In this document: positions 43,936 through 51,621 of the stretch, one piece after another
Layout: every line of letters starts with the position of its first letter
Position numbering within the stretch: the first letter of the stretch is position 1
Assembly (NCBI RefSeq): GCF_006438915.1
Contig: NZ_RCZE01000017.1
Location: forward strand, 62,001-126,000
Origin: Pseudomonas arsenicoxydans
GTDB taxonomy: Bacteria > Pseudomonadota > Gammaproteobacteria > Pseudomonadales > Pseudomonadaceae
Length of the DNA: 64,000 nt
Reading direction: 5' to 3'
Made by a program: the position numbers and the translations under genes
Notes under the pieces: generated by a model
The model's input: the letters and a program-made list of their open reading frames with translations, nothing else
Told to the model about the DNA's origin: nothing
Databases searched by the model: none

Positions 43936-44355
43936 CTACCGGCTTTTCATCAACATTGAACAGGCGGCTTTGAAGGCTTCATGCTGATACTTGTTCAGCG
44001 TCTCCGGCAGCGCAAAGTCAAACTTCTTGTTCTGCGCATTAATGGTCTGCGGCGACAGCAACGTCACCTCGCAACTTTCCAGCAGTTGAAAAACGCCCTC
44101 AATCTTGAACGTGGTCGGCCCACCGGCAAACTCACCTTTCTTGCTGCGCTTCTTGATCGCGATCCGGTCGATGGAATTCTCCCGCACAAACGACGCCACC
44201 AGAGCGGCAAAAAGTTTGACGTTGGCGGCTTCGTCATCATCGTCGAGGGCGATTTTCTTGGTGGCCAGGGCGACGTGGCTCAGTGCCTGACCGTCGAGGG
44301 AGGCTACGGCGATGATCGCTTCGCTGCCTTTGATTTCGATGCCGCAGATTTTCAT
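43936..44355 (-). CDS. DUF3010 family protein
   Basis: A 139-residue protein that begins MKICGIEIKGSEAIIAVASLDG, a ribonuclease-H-like strand-turn-strand, and continues with IDRIAIKKRSKKGEFAGGPTTFKIEGV. This matches the DUF3010 family as I remember it. No function has been assigned to it. The ATG at 44355 follows AAAGGG; an upstream start at 44370 is less likely. It lies 91 bases upstream of the RHS gene on the same strand and may share its transcript, but it is not a recognised immunity protein. Confidence 0.82.
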   Translation of the reverse strand: MKICGIEIKGSEAIIAVASLDGQALSHVALATKKIALDDDDEAANVKLFAALVASFVRENSIDRIAIKKRSKKGEFAGGPTTFKIEGVFQLLESCEVTLLSPQTINAQNKKFDFALPETLNKYQHEAFKAACSMLMKSR

Positions 44356-44387
44356 TTCAATCCCTTTCACAAATGGTGGTTTGCAGC

Positions 44388-44711
44388 CTACAGCTCAAGT
44401 TGATTGGCCGTAATGCCAAGCGCCACGGCAATCTTCTCGCGGGTGCCCTTGCGCGGCTTCGCAACCGTCTCTTGCTGAGCGAAGGCCGGTTGGGAAATAC
44501 CCATGCGTTTGGCAACTTCATCCTGGGTAAGGTTCAGGTGTTCGCGCCAAGCGCGAATCGGCGTCGAGCCATCAACGATGCGGCTGACGACTTCGTGGGG
44601 AATCAGGTCGGGCTCAATCTTTTGCGCCACATATTGCGCGTAGGGAATGACCACGAAAGCAGGGTTGCCCTCCGCGTCGTTGATGATTTGAACGTCAGTA
44701 GGTGCGTTCAT
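44388..44711 (-). CDS. XRE-type antitoxin
   Basis: A 107-residue protein. The N-terminal half (IINDAEGNPAFVVIPYAQYVA) is the type of segment that binds RelE/HigB-like toxins. The C-terminal half has an XRE HTH (LTQDEVAKRMGISQPAFAQQE). It overlaps the toxin gene by 17 bases and follows it, the toxin-first order of HigBA-like pairs. It should neutralise the toxin and repress the operon. Confidence 0.88.
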   Translation of the reverse strand: MNAPTDVQIINDAEGNPAFVVIPYAQYVAQKIEPDLIPHEVVSRIVDGSTPIRAWREHLNLTQDEVAKRMGISQPAFAQQETVAKPRKGTREKIAVALGITANQLEL

Positions 44712-44949
44712 CGCGTTTTTTGACCTCTTGAATACTGACCACTTTGATTGCTCCATCCCAGTCGAACATGACTCGATAGTTGCCCACTCGAAGTCTATAG
44801 GCGTAGTCATGACTGACCAGTGCTTTGACATTGCCTATATCAGGCATGCCAGTCAGCACCGTGACGGCATCACGGACCTGGATCTGGTGAGCGGAATGCA
44901 ATTTCAGAAGCTGCTTAACGGCCTTTCGAGTCCAGTGAATCCTGTTCAT
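44695..44949 (-). CDS. RelE/ParE-superfamily toxin
   Basis: An 84-residue protein with the RelE fold pattern: MNRIHWTRKAVKQLLKL, a helical hairpin, then YAYRLRVGNYRVMFDWDGAIKVVSIQEVKKRDERTY, whose Arg and Tyr residues are typical of the catalytic strand. Such toxins cut mRNA on the ribosome or poison gyrase. It is the first gene of a two-gene operon with the XRE antitoxin. No clear Shine-Dalgarno sequence precedes the ATG, but a 9-bp inverted repeat lies just upstream. Confidence 0.88.
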   Translation of the reverse strand: MNRIHWTRKAVKQLLKLHSAHQIQVRDAVTVLTGMPDIGNVKALVSHDYAYRLRVGNYRVMFDWDGAIKVVSIQEVKKRDERTY

Positions 44950-44954
44950 GGGAG

Positions 44955-44996
44955 AATATAAGTCTTTTATAAGAATTGCGAATATTTACTTATATT
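44955..44996. promoter_or_regulatory. Inverted repeat operator of the toxin-antitoxin operon
   Basis: AATATAAGT (44955-44963) and its exact complement ACTTATATT (44988-44996) are separated by 24 bases, starting six bases before the toxin ATG in AT-rich promoter DNA. It is a likely site for autoregulation by the XRE antitoxin. Confidence 0.6.
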
Positions 44997-45123
44997 TTCA
45001 AGGCCGCCAATAAACGAACAATGTCGGCATGTTGCATAGTCGATGCGGTTGTTTATGGGACAAAAAGACAGTTGTAGGGGGGGTATGCAAGTGCTGTGGG
45101 AAAAGGAAACTACTTGGTGTTGA

Positions 45124-45145
45124 AAGCTGGCGGTGGTGCCAGCTT
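45124..45145 (-). terminator. Hairpin after the LprI-like gene
   Basis: AAGCTGGC, a six-base loop and GCCAGCTT form a perfect 8-bp stem 18 bases after the stop of the minus-strand gene. The T run is short, so it is a moderate terminator. Confidence 0.55.
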
Positions 45146-45162
45146 CCGACGACTAATCAGCC

Positions 45163-45564
45163 TCACTCCTGCCCAATCGACTCCAAAAACTCCGACCGCT
45201 CATCACTCATCCGCGCCACGCAATCATTCTGCGCAATGGTGAACGCCTTGCTACCACTCGTCGCGGGAAACGCTTCCACCGCGCAATCCGCATCCCGAGT
45301 CTTCAGCCACTGCTGCTGAGCGGCCTTGAGTTTGGCGGTGATGTCGGCCAGTTGGGACGGGTTCTTGCCGTAGGCCGTTTGCATGCGTTCGGCCAGGCCC
45401 TTGTAGTTGTCTTTGAGCAGGTCTTCGGCAGTGGTTCGGCTGAAGGTCGAGCATTCGAGCGTCTGGACGTCGTTTACGACGTTGTCGCAGGGGTTGTCGT
45501 CGGATTCCTCAGCGGCGTGTACGCCGGTCGCTATCAGTGCCAAAGCCAGAAAGATCGATTTCAT
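45163..45564 (-). CDS. LprI-like periplasmic protein (DUF1311)
   Basis: A 133-residue protein with a signal peptide (MKSIFLALALIATGVHAAE) and four Cys in the mature part. The C-terminal block (AQQQWLKTRDADCAVEAF, then AFTIAQNDCVARMSDER) is the LprI/DUF1311 domain. In mycobacteria LprI inhibits lysozyme, but here the role is unproven. The ATG at 45564 gives the signal peptide; the frame upstream is not plausible. With the MliC-like protein at 2825, it is a second possible lysozyme-defence protein in the window. Confidence 0.85.
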   Translation of the reverse strand: MKSIFLALALIATGVHAAEESDDNPCDNVVNDVQTLECSTFSRTTAEDLLKDNYKGLAERMQTAYGKNPSQLADITAKLKAAQQQWLKTRDADCAVEAFPATSGSKAFTIAQNDCVARMSDERSEFLESIGQE

Positions 45565-45798
45565 TGCGTCGCCGCCCCAATCCAGTTGTGCATTCAGTAA
45601 TGCCGCGAATTCTGGCCTATGCGCAGCCCCTTGAACAGGTGGGCAATCGTGCCCGGCGGCGACCCTTTGTCGCGGATTGACGCTTTCGGCAAACCCCCTG
45701 TCGTTTTTGCACCCGGCTGCCCCGTCCCTCAGGCATATGCTGGCCCCAAAGCGCCGGCACACGATTCGGCGCATGAATTGCTAATAGGGGACAGCCTG

Positions 45799-46776
45799 AT
45801 GAGCCCAGCCGAATTGCACGCCGACAGTATCGTTATCGACGGGCTGATTATCGCCAAGTGGAACCGTGAACTGTTCGAAGACATGCGCAAGGGCGGTCTG
45901 ACCGCAGCCAACTGCACCGTGTCGGTGTGGGAGGGCTTCCAGGCCACCGTCAATAACATTGCCGCCAGCCAGAAGCTGATCCGCGAGAACAGCGACCTGG
46001 TGATTCCGGTGCGCACCACCGCCGACATCCGTAAAGCCAAGGAGCAGGGCAAGACCGGCATCCTGTTCGGCTTCCAGAATGCTCACGCGTTTGAAGACCA
46101 GATCGGCTATGTCGAGGTGTTCAAGCAGCTCGGCGTCGGCATCGTGCAGATGTGCTACAACACCCAGAACCTGGTAGGTACCGGTTGCTACGAGCGCGAT
46201 GGCGGCCTGTCGGGTTTCGGTCGCGAAATCGTCGCCGAGATGAACCGTGTGGGCGTCATGTGCGACCTGTCCCACGTCGGCTCGAAAACCTCCGAAGAAG
46301 TCATCCTCGAATCGAAGAAGCCAGTGTGCTACTCGCACTGCCTGCCGTCGGGTCTGAAAATCCACCCGCGCAACAAGTCCGATGAAGAACTGAAGTTCAT
46401 CGCCGATCACGGCGGTTTCGTCGGCGTGACCATGTTCGCGCCTTTCCTGGCCAAGGGCATCGATTCGACCATCGACGACTACGCCGAAGCCATCGAATAC
46501 ACCATGAACATTGTCGGCGAAGACGCCATCGGCATCGGCACCGACTTCACCCAGGGCCATGGCCAGGACTTCTTCGAATACCTGACCCATGACAAGGGCT
46601 ACGCCCGCCGCCTGACCAGCTTCGGCAAGATCATCAACCCGCTGGGCATCCGCACCGTCGGCGAGTTCCCGAACCTGACCGAAACCTTGCTCAAGCGCGG
46701 TCATTCCGAGCGCGTGGTGCGCAAGATCATGGGCGAGAACTGGGTGAACGTCCTCAAAGACGTCTGGGGCGAATAA
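45799..46776 (+). CDS. Divergent M19 (membrane dipeptidase-like) protein of the dgc operon
   Basis: A 325-residue TIM-barrel protein of the renal-dipeptidase family. The His-x-Asp metal motif at the start of M19 enzymes is replaced by DGLIIAKWN (residues 14-22), and the usual metal-bridging Glu region reads GFQNAHAFE. Later ligands LSHVG, YSHC and GIGTDF are kept. Canonical dipeptidase activity is therefore doubtful. AGGGGA precedes the ATG at 45799. It opens the block DUF5943-dgcA-dgcB and corresponds to PA5396. A role in dimethylglycine use is inferred only from context. Confidence 0.88.
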   Translation: MSPAELHADSIVIDGLIIAKWNRELFEDMRKGGLTAANCTVSVWEGFQATVNNIAASQKLIRENSDLVIPVRTTADIRKAKEQGKTGILFGFQNAHAFEDQIGYVEVFKQLGVGIVQMCYNTQNLVGTGCYERDGGLSGFGREIVAEMNRVGVMCDLSHVGSKTSEEVILESKKPVCYSHCLPSGLKIHPRNKSDEELKFIADHGGFVGVTMFAPFLAKGIDSTIDDYAEAIEYTMNIVGEDAIGIGTDFTQGHGQDFFEYLTHDKGYARRLTSFGKIINPLGIRTVGEFPNLTETLLKRGHSERVVRKIMGENWVNVLKDVWGE

Positions 46777-46854
46777 GCCACCGCACCTCTGAATCCTTTC
46801 CCCCGGCCGTCCGCGCCGGGGGCAACACCAAAATTTTTCTGGAGTTAAGTTTCC

Positions 46855-47385
46855 ATGGCCAAGATCGCCCCGCAATTGCCAATCGAAGTCGACAGCGAAA
46901 CCGGTGTCTGGACCTCCGACGCCCTGCCAATGCTGTACGTGCCACGTCACTTCTTCGTGAATAACCACATGGGCATCGAGGAAGTATTGGGCGCCGAAGC
47001 CTACGCCGAGATTCTCTACAAGGCCGGCTACAAATCCGCCTGGCACTGGTGTGAAAAAGAAGCCGAATGCCACGGCCTGGAAGGCGTCGCGGTGTTCGAG
47101 CATTACATGAAGCGCCTGTCGCAACGCGGTTGGGGCCTGTTCAAGATCCAGGACATCGACCTCGACAAAGGCACCGCCAGCGTCAAGCTCGAACACTCGG
47201 CGTTCGTCTACGTCTACGGCAAGGTCGGGCGTAAGGTCGACTACATGTTCACCGGCTGGTTTGCCGGTGCCATGGATCAGATTCTGCAGGCTCGTGGCAG
47301 CAAGATTCGTACGGTTGCCGAGCAAGTCTACGGTGGCTCCGAAGAAGGCCACGACGACGGTTTGTTCACCGTCAAGCCGTTGTAA
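46855..47385 (+). CDS. DUF5943 protein, dgc operon
   Basis: A 176-residue cytoplasmic protein. It resembles V4R-like domains (FFVNNHMGIEEVLGAEAYAEILYKAGYKSAWHWCEKE, then a beta-rich end) and matches the DUF5943 family found before dgcA in pseudomonads. No catalytic motif is evident. It has TGGAG upstream, and dgcA follows 15 bases after its stop, so the two are certainly cotranscribed. It may help assemble or regulate the demethylase; this is inference. Confidence 0.88.
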   Translation: MAKIAPQLPIEVDSETGVWTSDALPMLYVPRHFFVNNHMGIEEVLGAEAYAEILYKAGYKSAWHWCEKEAECHGLEGVAVFEHYMKRLSQRGWGLFKIQDIDLDKGTASVKLEHSAFVYVYGKVGRKVDYMFTGWFAGAMDQILQARGSKIRTVAEQVYGGSEEGHDDGLFTVKPL

Positions 47386-47400
47386 GTCGAGGACCCCGCC

Positions 47401-49461
47401 ATGGCTTTCGAAGCAATGTTCCAGCCGATCCAGATCGGCAAACTGACCATCCGTAACCGCGTGCTCAGCACCGCGCACGCCGAGGTCTATGCCACCGACG
47501 GCGGCATGACCACCGACCGGTACGTCAAGTATTACGAAGAGAAAGCCAAGGGCGGGATCGGCCTGGCGATTTGCGGCGGTTCCTCCAGTGTGGCCATCGA
47601 CAGCCCGCAAGGCTGGTGGAAATCGGTCAACCTGGCCGACGATCGGATCATTCCGCACTTCCAGAACCTGGCCGATGCCATGCACAAGCATGGCGCCAAG
47701 ATCATGATCCAGATTACCCACATGGGCCGTCGTTCGCGCTGGGACGGCGAGCACTGGCCAACCCTGCTGTCGCCGTCGGGTATCCGTGAACCGGTGCACC
47801 GTGCGACCTGCAAAACCATCGAGCCGGAAGAAATCTGGCGAGTGATCGGCAACTACGCCAGCGCTGCGGCACGCGCCAAGGCCGGTGGCCTGGACGGCGT
47901 TGAACTGTCCGCCGTGCACCAGCACATGATCGACCAGTTCTGGAGCCCTCGCGTCAACAAACGTACCGACGAATGGGGCGGCAGCTTCGAGAACCGTATG
48001 CGTTTCGGCCTGGAAGTATTGAAGGCCGTGCGGGCTGAAGTCGGGCCGGATTTCTGCGTCGGCATCCGTCTGTGCGGTGACGAGTTCCACCCGGACGGCT
48101 TGTCTCACGAAGATATGAAGCAGATCGCCAAGTACTACGACGACACCGGCATGATCGACTTCATCGGTGTGGTCGGCTCGGGTTGCGACACCCACAACAC
48201 CCTGGCCAACGTTATCCCCAACATGAGTTATCCACCGGAGCCATTCCTGCATTTGGCGGCCGGTATCAAGGAAGTGGTGAAGGCGCCGATTCTGCACGCG
48301 CAGAACATCAAGGACCCGAACCAGGCGACCCGTATTCTGGAAGGCGGTTACGTTGACATGGTCGGCATGACCCGCGCCCACATCGCGGACCCGCACCTGA
48401 TCGCCAAGATCAAAATGGGCCAGGTCGACCAGATCAAGCAATGCGTCGGCGCCAACTACTGCATCGACCGTCAGTATCAGGGCCTGGACGTGCTATGCAT
48501 CCAGAACGCCGCGACCTCTCGTGAATACATGGGCGTGCCGCACATCATCGAGAAGTCGACTGGTGTGAAACGCAAGGTTGTGGTGGTCGGTGCCGGTCCT
48601 GCGGGGATGGAAGCTGCACGCGTGTCCGCCGAACGTGGCCACGACGTGACCTTGTTCGAGAAGAAAGAATTTATCGGTGGGCAGATCACTACCGCCTCGA
48701 AAGCTCCGCAACGGGACCAGATTGCCGGTATCACTCGCTGGTTCCAACTGGAGCTGGCGCGTCTGAAAGTCGACCTGCGCCTGGGCGTGGCGGCCGATGC
48801 AGCGACCATTCTCGACCTGCGTCCGGACGTGGTGGTGCTCGCTGTTGGCGGCCATCCGTTCCTGGAGCAAAACGAACACTGGGGCGCGGCTGAAGGCCTG
48901 GTGGTCAGCAGCTGGGACATCCTTGATGGCAAGGTTGCGCCGGGCAAAAACGTGCTGGTCTACGACACCATTTGCGAGTTCACCGGGATGTCGACCGCCG
49001 ACTTCCTCGCCGACAAGGGCAGCCAGGTCGAGATCGTCACTGACGACATCAAGCCGGGCGTGGCGATTGGCGGCACGTCGTTCCCGACGTACTACCGCAG
49101 CATGTACCCGAAAGAAGTGATCATGACCGGGGACATGATGCTGGAGAAGGTCTACCGCGAAGGCGACAAACTGGTGGCGGTGCTGGAAAACGAATACACC
49201 GGCGCCAAAGAGGAGCGGGTGGTGGACCAGGTCGTCGTCGAAAACGGCGTGCGTCCGGACGAAGAAATCTACTACGCGCTCAAGGAAGGCTCGCGCAACA
49301 AAGGCCAGATGGACATCGAAGCCCTGTTCGCGATCAAGCCACAACCTTCTCTGAGCCAGGCGGGCGACGGCTATTTGCTGTTCCGCATCGGCGACTGCGT
49401 GGCGCAACGCAACACCCACGCGGCGATCTATGACGCGCTGCGGTTGTGCAAGGATTTCTAA
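47401..49461 (+). CDS. dgcA: Dimethylglycine demethylase subunit DgcA
   Basis: A 686-residue protein of the trimethylamine-dehydrogenase/old-yellow-enzyme family. An FMN barrel (1-350) is followed by an FAD/NAD-type domain with VVVGAGPAGMEAARV near residue 395. The iron-sulfur loop reads CVGANYC at 348-354 and then Cys366. The position that is Cys in the usual CxxCxxxC motif is Ala351. DgcA with DgcB converts dimethylglycine to sarcosine in Pseudomonas. The gene is intact, and the next gene dgcB follows after a REP doublet. Confidence 0.94.
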   Translation: MAFEAMFQPIQIGKLTIRNRVLSTAHAEVYATDGGMTTDRYVKYYEEKAKGGIGLAICGGSSSVAIDSPQGWWKSVNLADDRIIPHFQNLADAMHKHGAKIMIQITHMGRRSRWDGEHWPTLLSPSGIREPVHRATCKTIEPEEIWRVIGNYASAAARAKAGGLDGVELSAVHQHMIDQFWSPRVNKRTDEWGGSFENRMRFGLEVLKAVRAEVGPDFCVGIRLCGDEFHPDGLSHEDMKQIAKYYDDTGMIDFIGVVGSGCDTHNTLANVIPNMSYPPEPFLHLAAGIKEVVKAPILHAQNIKDPNQATRILEGGYVDMVGMTRAHIADPHLIAKIKMGQVDQIKQCVGANYCIDRQYQGLDVLCIQNAATSREYMGVPHIIEKSTGVKRKVVVVGAGPAGMEAARVSAERGHDVTLFEKKEFIGGQITTASKAPQRDQIAGITRWFQLELARLKVDLRLGVAADAATILDLRPDVVVLAVGGHPFLEQNEHWGAAEGLVVSSWDILDGKVAPGKNVLVYDTICEFTGMSTADFLADKGSQVEIVTDDIKPGVAIGGTSFPTYYRSMYPKEVIMTGDMMLEKVYREGDKLVAVLENEYTGAKEERVVDQVVVENGVRPDEEIYYALKEGSRNKGQMDIEALFAIKPQPSLSQAGDGYLLFRIGDCVAQRNTHAAIYDALRLCKDF

Positions 49462-49480
49462 CGGATTTACCACCATCACC

Positions 49481-49613
49481 TGTGGCGAGGGAGCTTGCTC
49501 CCGCTGGGCTGCGAAGCGGCCCAAAAACCTGCAGTCGAGGTGTATCAGGTGTACACCTGAGACTGTTTTGGGAGCGCTTCGCACTCCAGCGGGAGCAAGC
49601 TCCCTCGCCACAA
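49481..49613. repeat. REP doublet, GGCGAGGGAGCTTGCTCCC family
   Basis: Inverted arms at 49481-49506 and 49588-49613, with secondary arms inside. It lies between dgcA and dgcB in the same operon. Confidence 0.92.
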
Positions 49614-49671
49614 GTAGGTGCGTCGCTCTCATCGGCACGCACATGACCCCGAGGTCTTTGGGAGCTCCACC

Positions 49672-51621
49672 ATGTTGAACACCCTTCTTCCAATCCTGTT
49701 GTTCGCTGCCCTGGGCCTGTCTGTCCTGGGCGCGTTGCGGCGGGTGGCCATGTGGCGCCGGGGTCGAGCCTCGAAGGTCGACCTGATCGGCGGCCTGTTC
49801 GCCATGCCCAAGCGCTACATGGTCGATTTGCACCATGTCGTCGCGCGGGACAAATACATCGCCAACACCCACGTTGCCACGGCCGGTGGTGCGGTGGCGT
49901 CCATTGTGCTGGCGATTCTGGTGCACGGTTTCGGCCTGCATAACCGCATCTTGGGTTATGCGTTGCTGTTGATGACGGCCGTGATGTTCGTCGGTGCGAT
50001 CTTCGTTTACCTGCGTCGGCTCAACCCGCCGGCCCGTTTGTCGAAAGGCCCGTGGATGCGCCTGCCGAAAAGCCTGTTGGCGTTCTCGGCATCGTTCTTC
50101 CTGTTGACCCTGCCGGTCGCCGGCATCCTTCCGGAAAACTTCGGTGGTTGGCTGGTGGCGGCGGTCCTCGGCGTCGGTGTGCTGTGGGGCGTCAGTGAAC
50201 TGTTCTTCGGCATGACCTGGGGCGGGCCGATGAAGCACGCCTTCGCCGGTGCGCTGCACTTGGCCTGGCACCGTCGCGCCGAGCGCTTTAACGGCGGCCG
50301 TTCCACCGGTTTGAAACCGCTGGACCTCAACGACCCAACTGCGCCACTGGGCGTGGAAAAACCCAAGGATTTCACCTGGAACCAACTGCTCGGCTTCGAC
50401 GCCTGCGTGCAGTGCGGTAAATGCGAAGCCGCGTGCCCGGCCTATGCCGCCGGTCAGCCGCTGAACCCGAAAAAACTGATTCAGGACATGGTCGTCGGCC
50501 TGGCCGGCGGCACCGATGCCAAGTTCGCCGGCAGCCCGTATCCAGGAAAAGCCATTGGTGAACACGCCGGCAATCCTCATCAACCGATCGTCAACGGTCT
50601 GGTGGACGCCGAAACCCTGTGGTCCTGCACCACCTGCCGCGCCTGCGTCGAGGAATGCCCGATGATGATCGAGCACGTCGACGCCATCGTCGACATGCGC
50701 CGCCATCTGACCCTGGAAAAAGGCGCGACCCCGAACAAGGGCGCCGAAGTCCTGGAAAACCTGATCGCCACCGACAACCCGGGCGGCTTTGCGCCGGGCG
50801 GGCGGATGAACTGGGCGGCGGACCTGAACCTCACGCTGATGAGCGAGAAGAAATCCGTCGACGTGCTGTTCTGGGTCGGCGACGGTGCCTTCGACATGCG
50901 CAACCAGCGCACCCTGCGCGCCTTCGTCAAAGTGCTGAAAGCGGCCAAGGTCGACTTCGCGGTGCTCGGTCTGGAAGAGCGCGACAGCGGTGACGTGGCC
51001 CGACGTCTGGGCGACGAAGCAACGTTCCAGTTGTTGGCCAAACGCAACATCCAGACCCTGGCCAAGTACAGCTTCAACCGCATCGTTACCTGCGACCCGC
51101 ACAGCTTCCACGTGCTGAAAAACGAGTACGGCGCCTTCGACGGCAACTACCTCGTGCAGCACCACAGTACTTACATGGCAGAAATCATCGGCGCTGGTGC
51201 CCTGAACCTCGGCCAGCACAAAGGCAGCAGCGTGACTTATCACGACCCGTGCTACCTCGGTCGCTACAACGGCGAATACGAGGCACCGCGTGAAGTGCTG
51301 CGCGCCCTCGGTATCGAAGTGAAAGAGATGCAACGCTCCGGTTTCCGTTCGCGCTGCTGCGGCGGCGGTGGCGGCGCGCCGATCACCGACATTCCGGGCA
51401 AGCAACGGATCCCTGACATGCGCATGGAAGACATTCGCGAAACCGGCGCCGAACTGGTGGCCGTGGGTTGTCCACAATGCACCGCGATGCTCGAAGGCGT
51501 GGTCGAACCGCGTCCGCTGATCAAGGACATCGCCGAACTGGTGGCCGACGCGTTGCTCGAAGATTCCGCACCGAGCAAACCGGCAGCACCGGCCCAACGT
51601 GAACCTGCGGAGGCCCACTGA
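49672..51621 (+). CDS. dgcB: Iron-sulfur membrane protein DgcB
   Basis: A 649-residue protein. The N-terminal 180 residues carry membrane helices and a DUF3483-like domain. Two [4Fe-4S] motifs follow: CVQCGKCEAACP near residue 244 and CTTCRACVEECP near 320. The C-terminal part has CCG-type motifs (HDPCYLGRYNGEY and RSRCCGGGGG). It probably takes electrons from DgcA or the flavoprotein pair to the quinone pool. The ATG at 49672 is chosen over an upstream start at 49618, which overlaps the REP element. The stop shares one base with the next ATG. Confidence 0.94.
   Translation: MLNTLLPILLFAALGLSVLGALRRVAMWRRGRASKVDLIGGLFAMPKRYMVDLHHVVARDKYIANTHVATAGGAVASIVLAILVHGFGLHNRILGYALLLMTAVMFVGAIFVYLRRLNPPARLSKGPWMRLPKSLLAFSASFFLLTLPVAGILPENFGGWLVAAVLGVGVLWGVSELFFGMTWGGPMKHAFAGALHLAWHRRAERFNGGRSTGLKPLDLNDPTAPLGVEKPKDFTWNQLLGFDACVQCGKCEAACPAYAAGQPLNPKKLIQDMVVGLAGGTDAKFAGSPYPGKAIGEHAGNPHQPIVNGLVDAETLWSCTTCRACVEECPMMIEHVDAIVDMRRHLTLEKGATPNKGAEVLENLIATDNPGGFAPGGRMNWAADLNLTLMSEKKSVDVLFWVGDGAFDMRNQRTLRAFVKVLKAAKVDFAVLGLEERDSGDVARRLGDEATFQLLAKRNIQTLAKYSFNRIVTCDPHSFHVLKNEYGAFDGNYLVQHHSTYMAEIIGAGALNLGQHKGSSVTYHDPCYLGRYNGEYEAPREVLRALGIEVKEMQRSGFRSRCCGGGGGAPITDIPGKQRIPDMRMEDIRETGAELVAVGCPQCTAMLEGVVEPRPLIKDIAELVADALLEDSAPSKPAAPAQREPAEAH

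Noticed and set aside
46855..47385. DUF5943 protein as a carnitine or betaine enzyme
   Set aside because: No catalytic residues could be identified. Only the operon context links it to dimethylglycine use.
48493..51618. Open frame of over 1000 codons on the minus strand across dgcA and dgcB
   Set aside because: It lies antisense to two certain genes and has the low-complexity His/Gln/Val/Gly-rich composition of a high-GC shadow frame. It matches no family.
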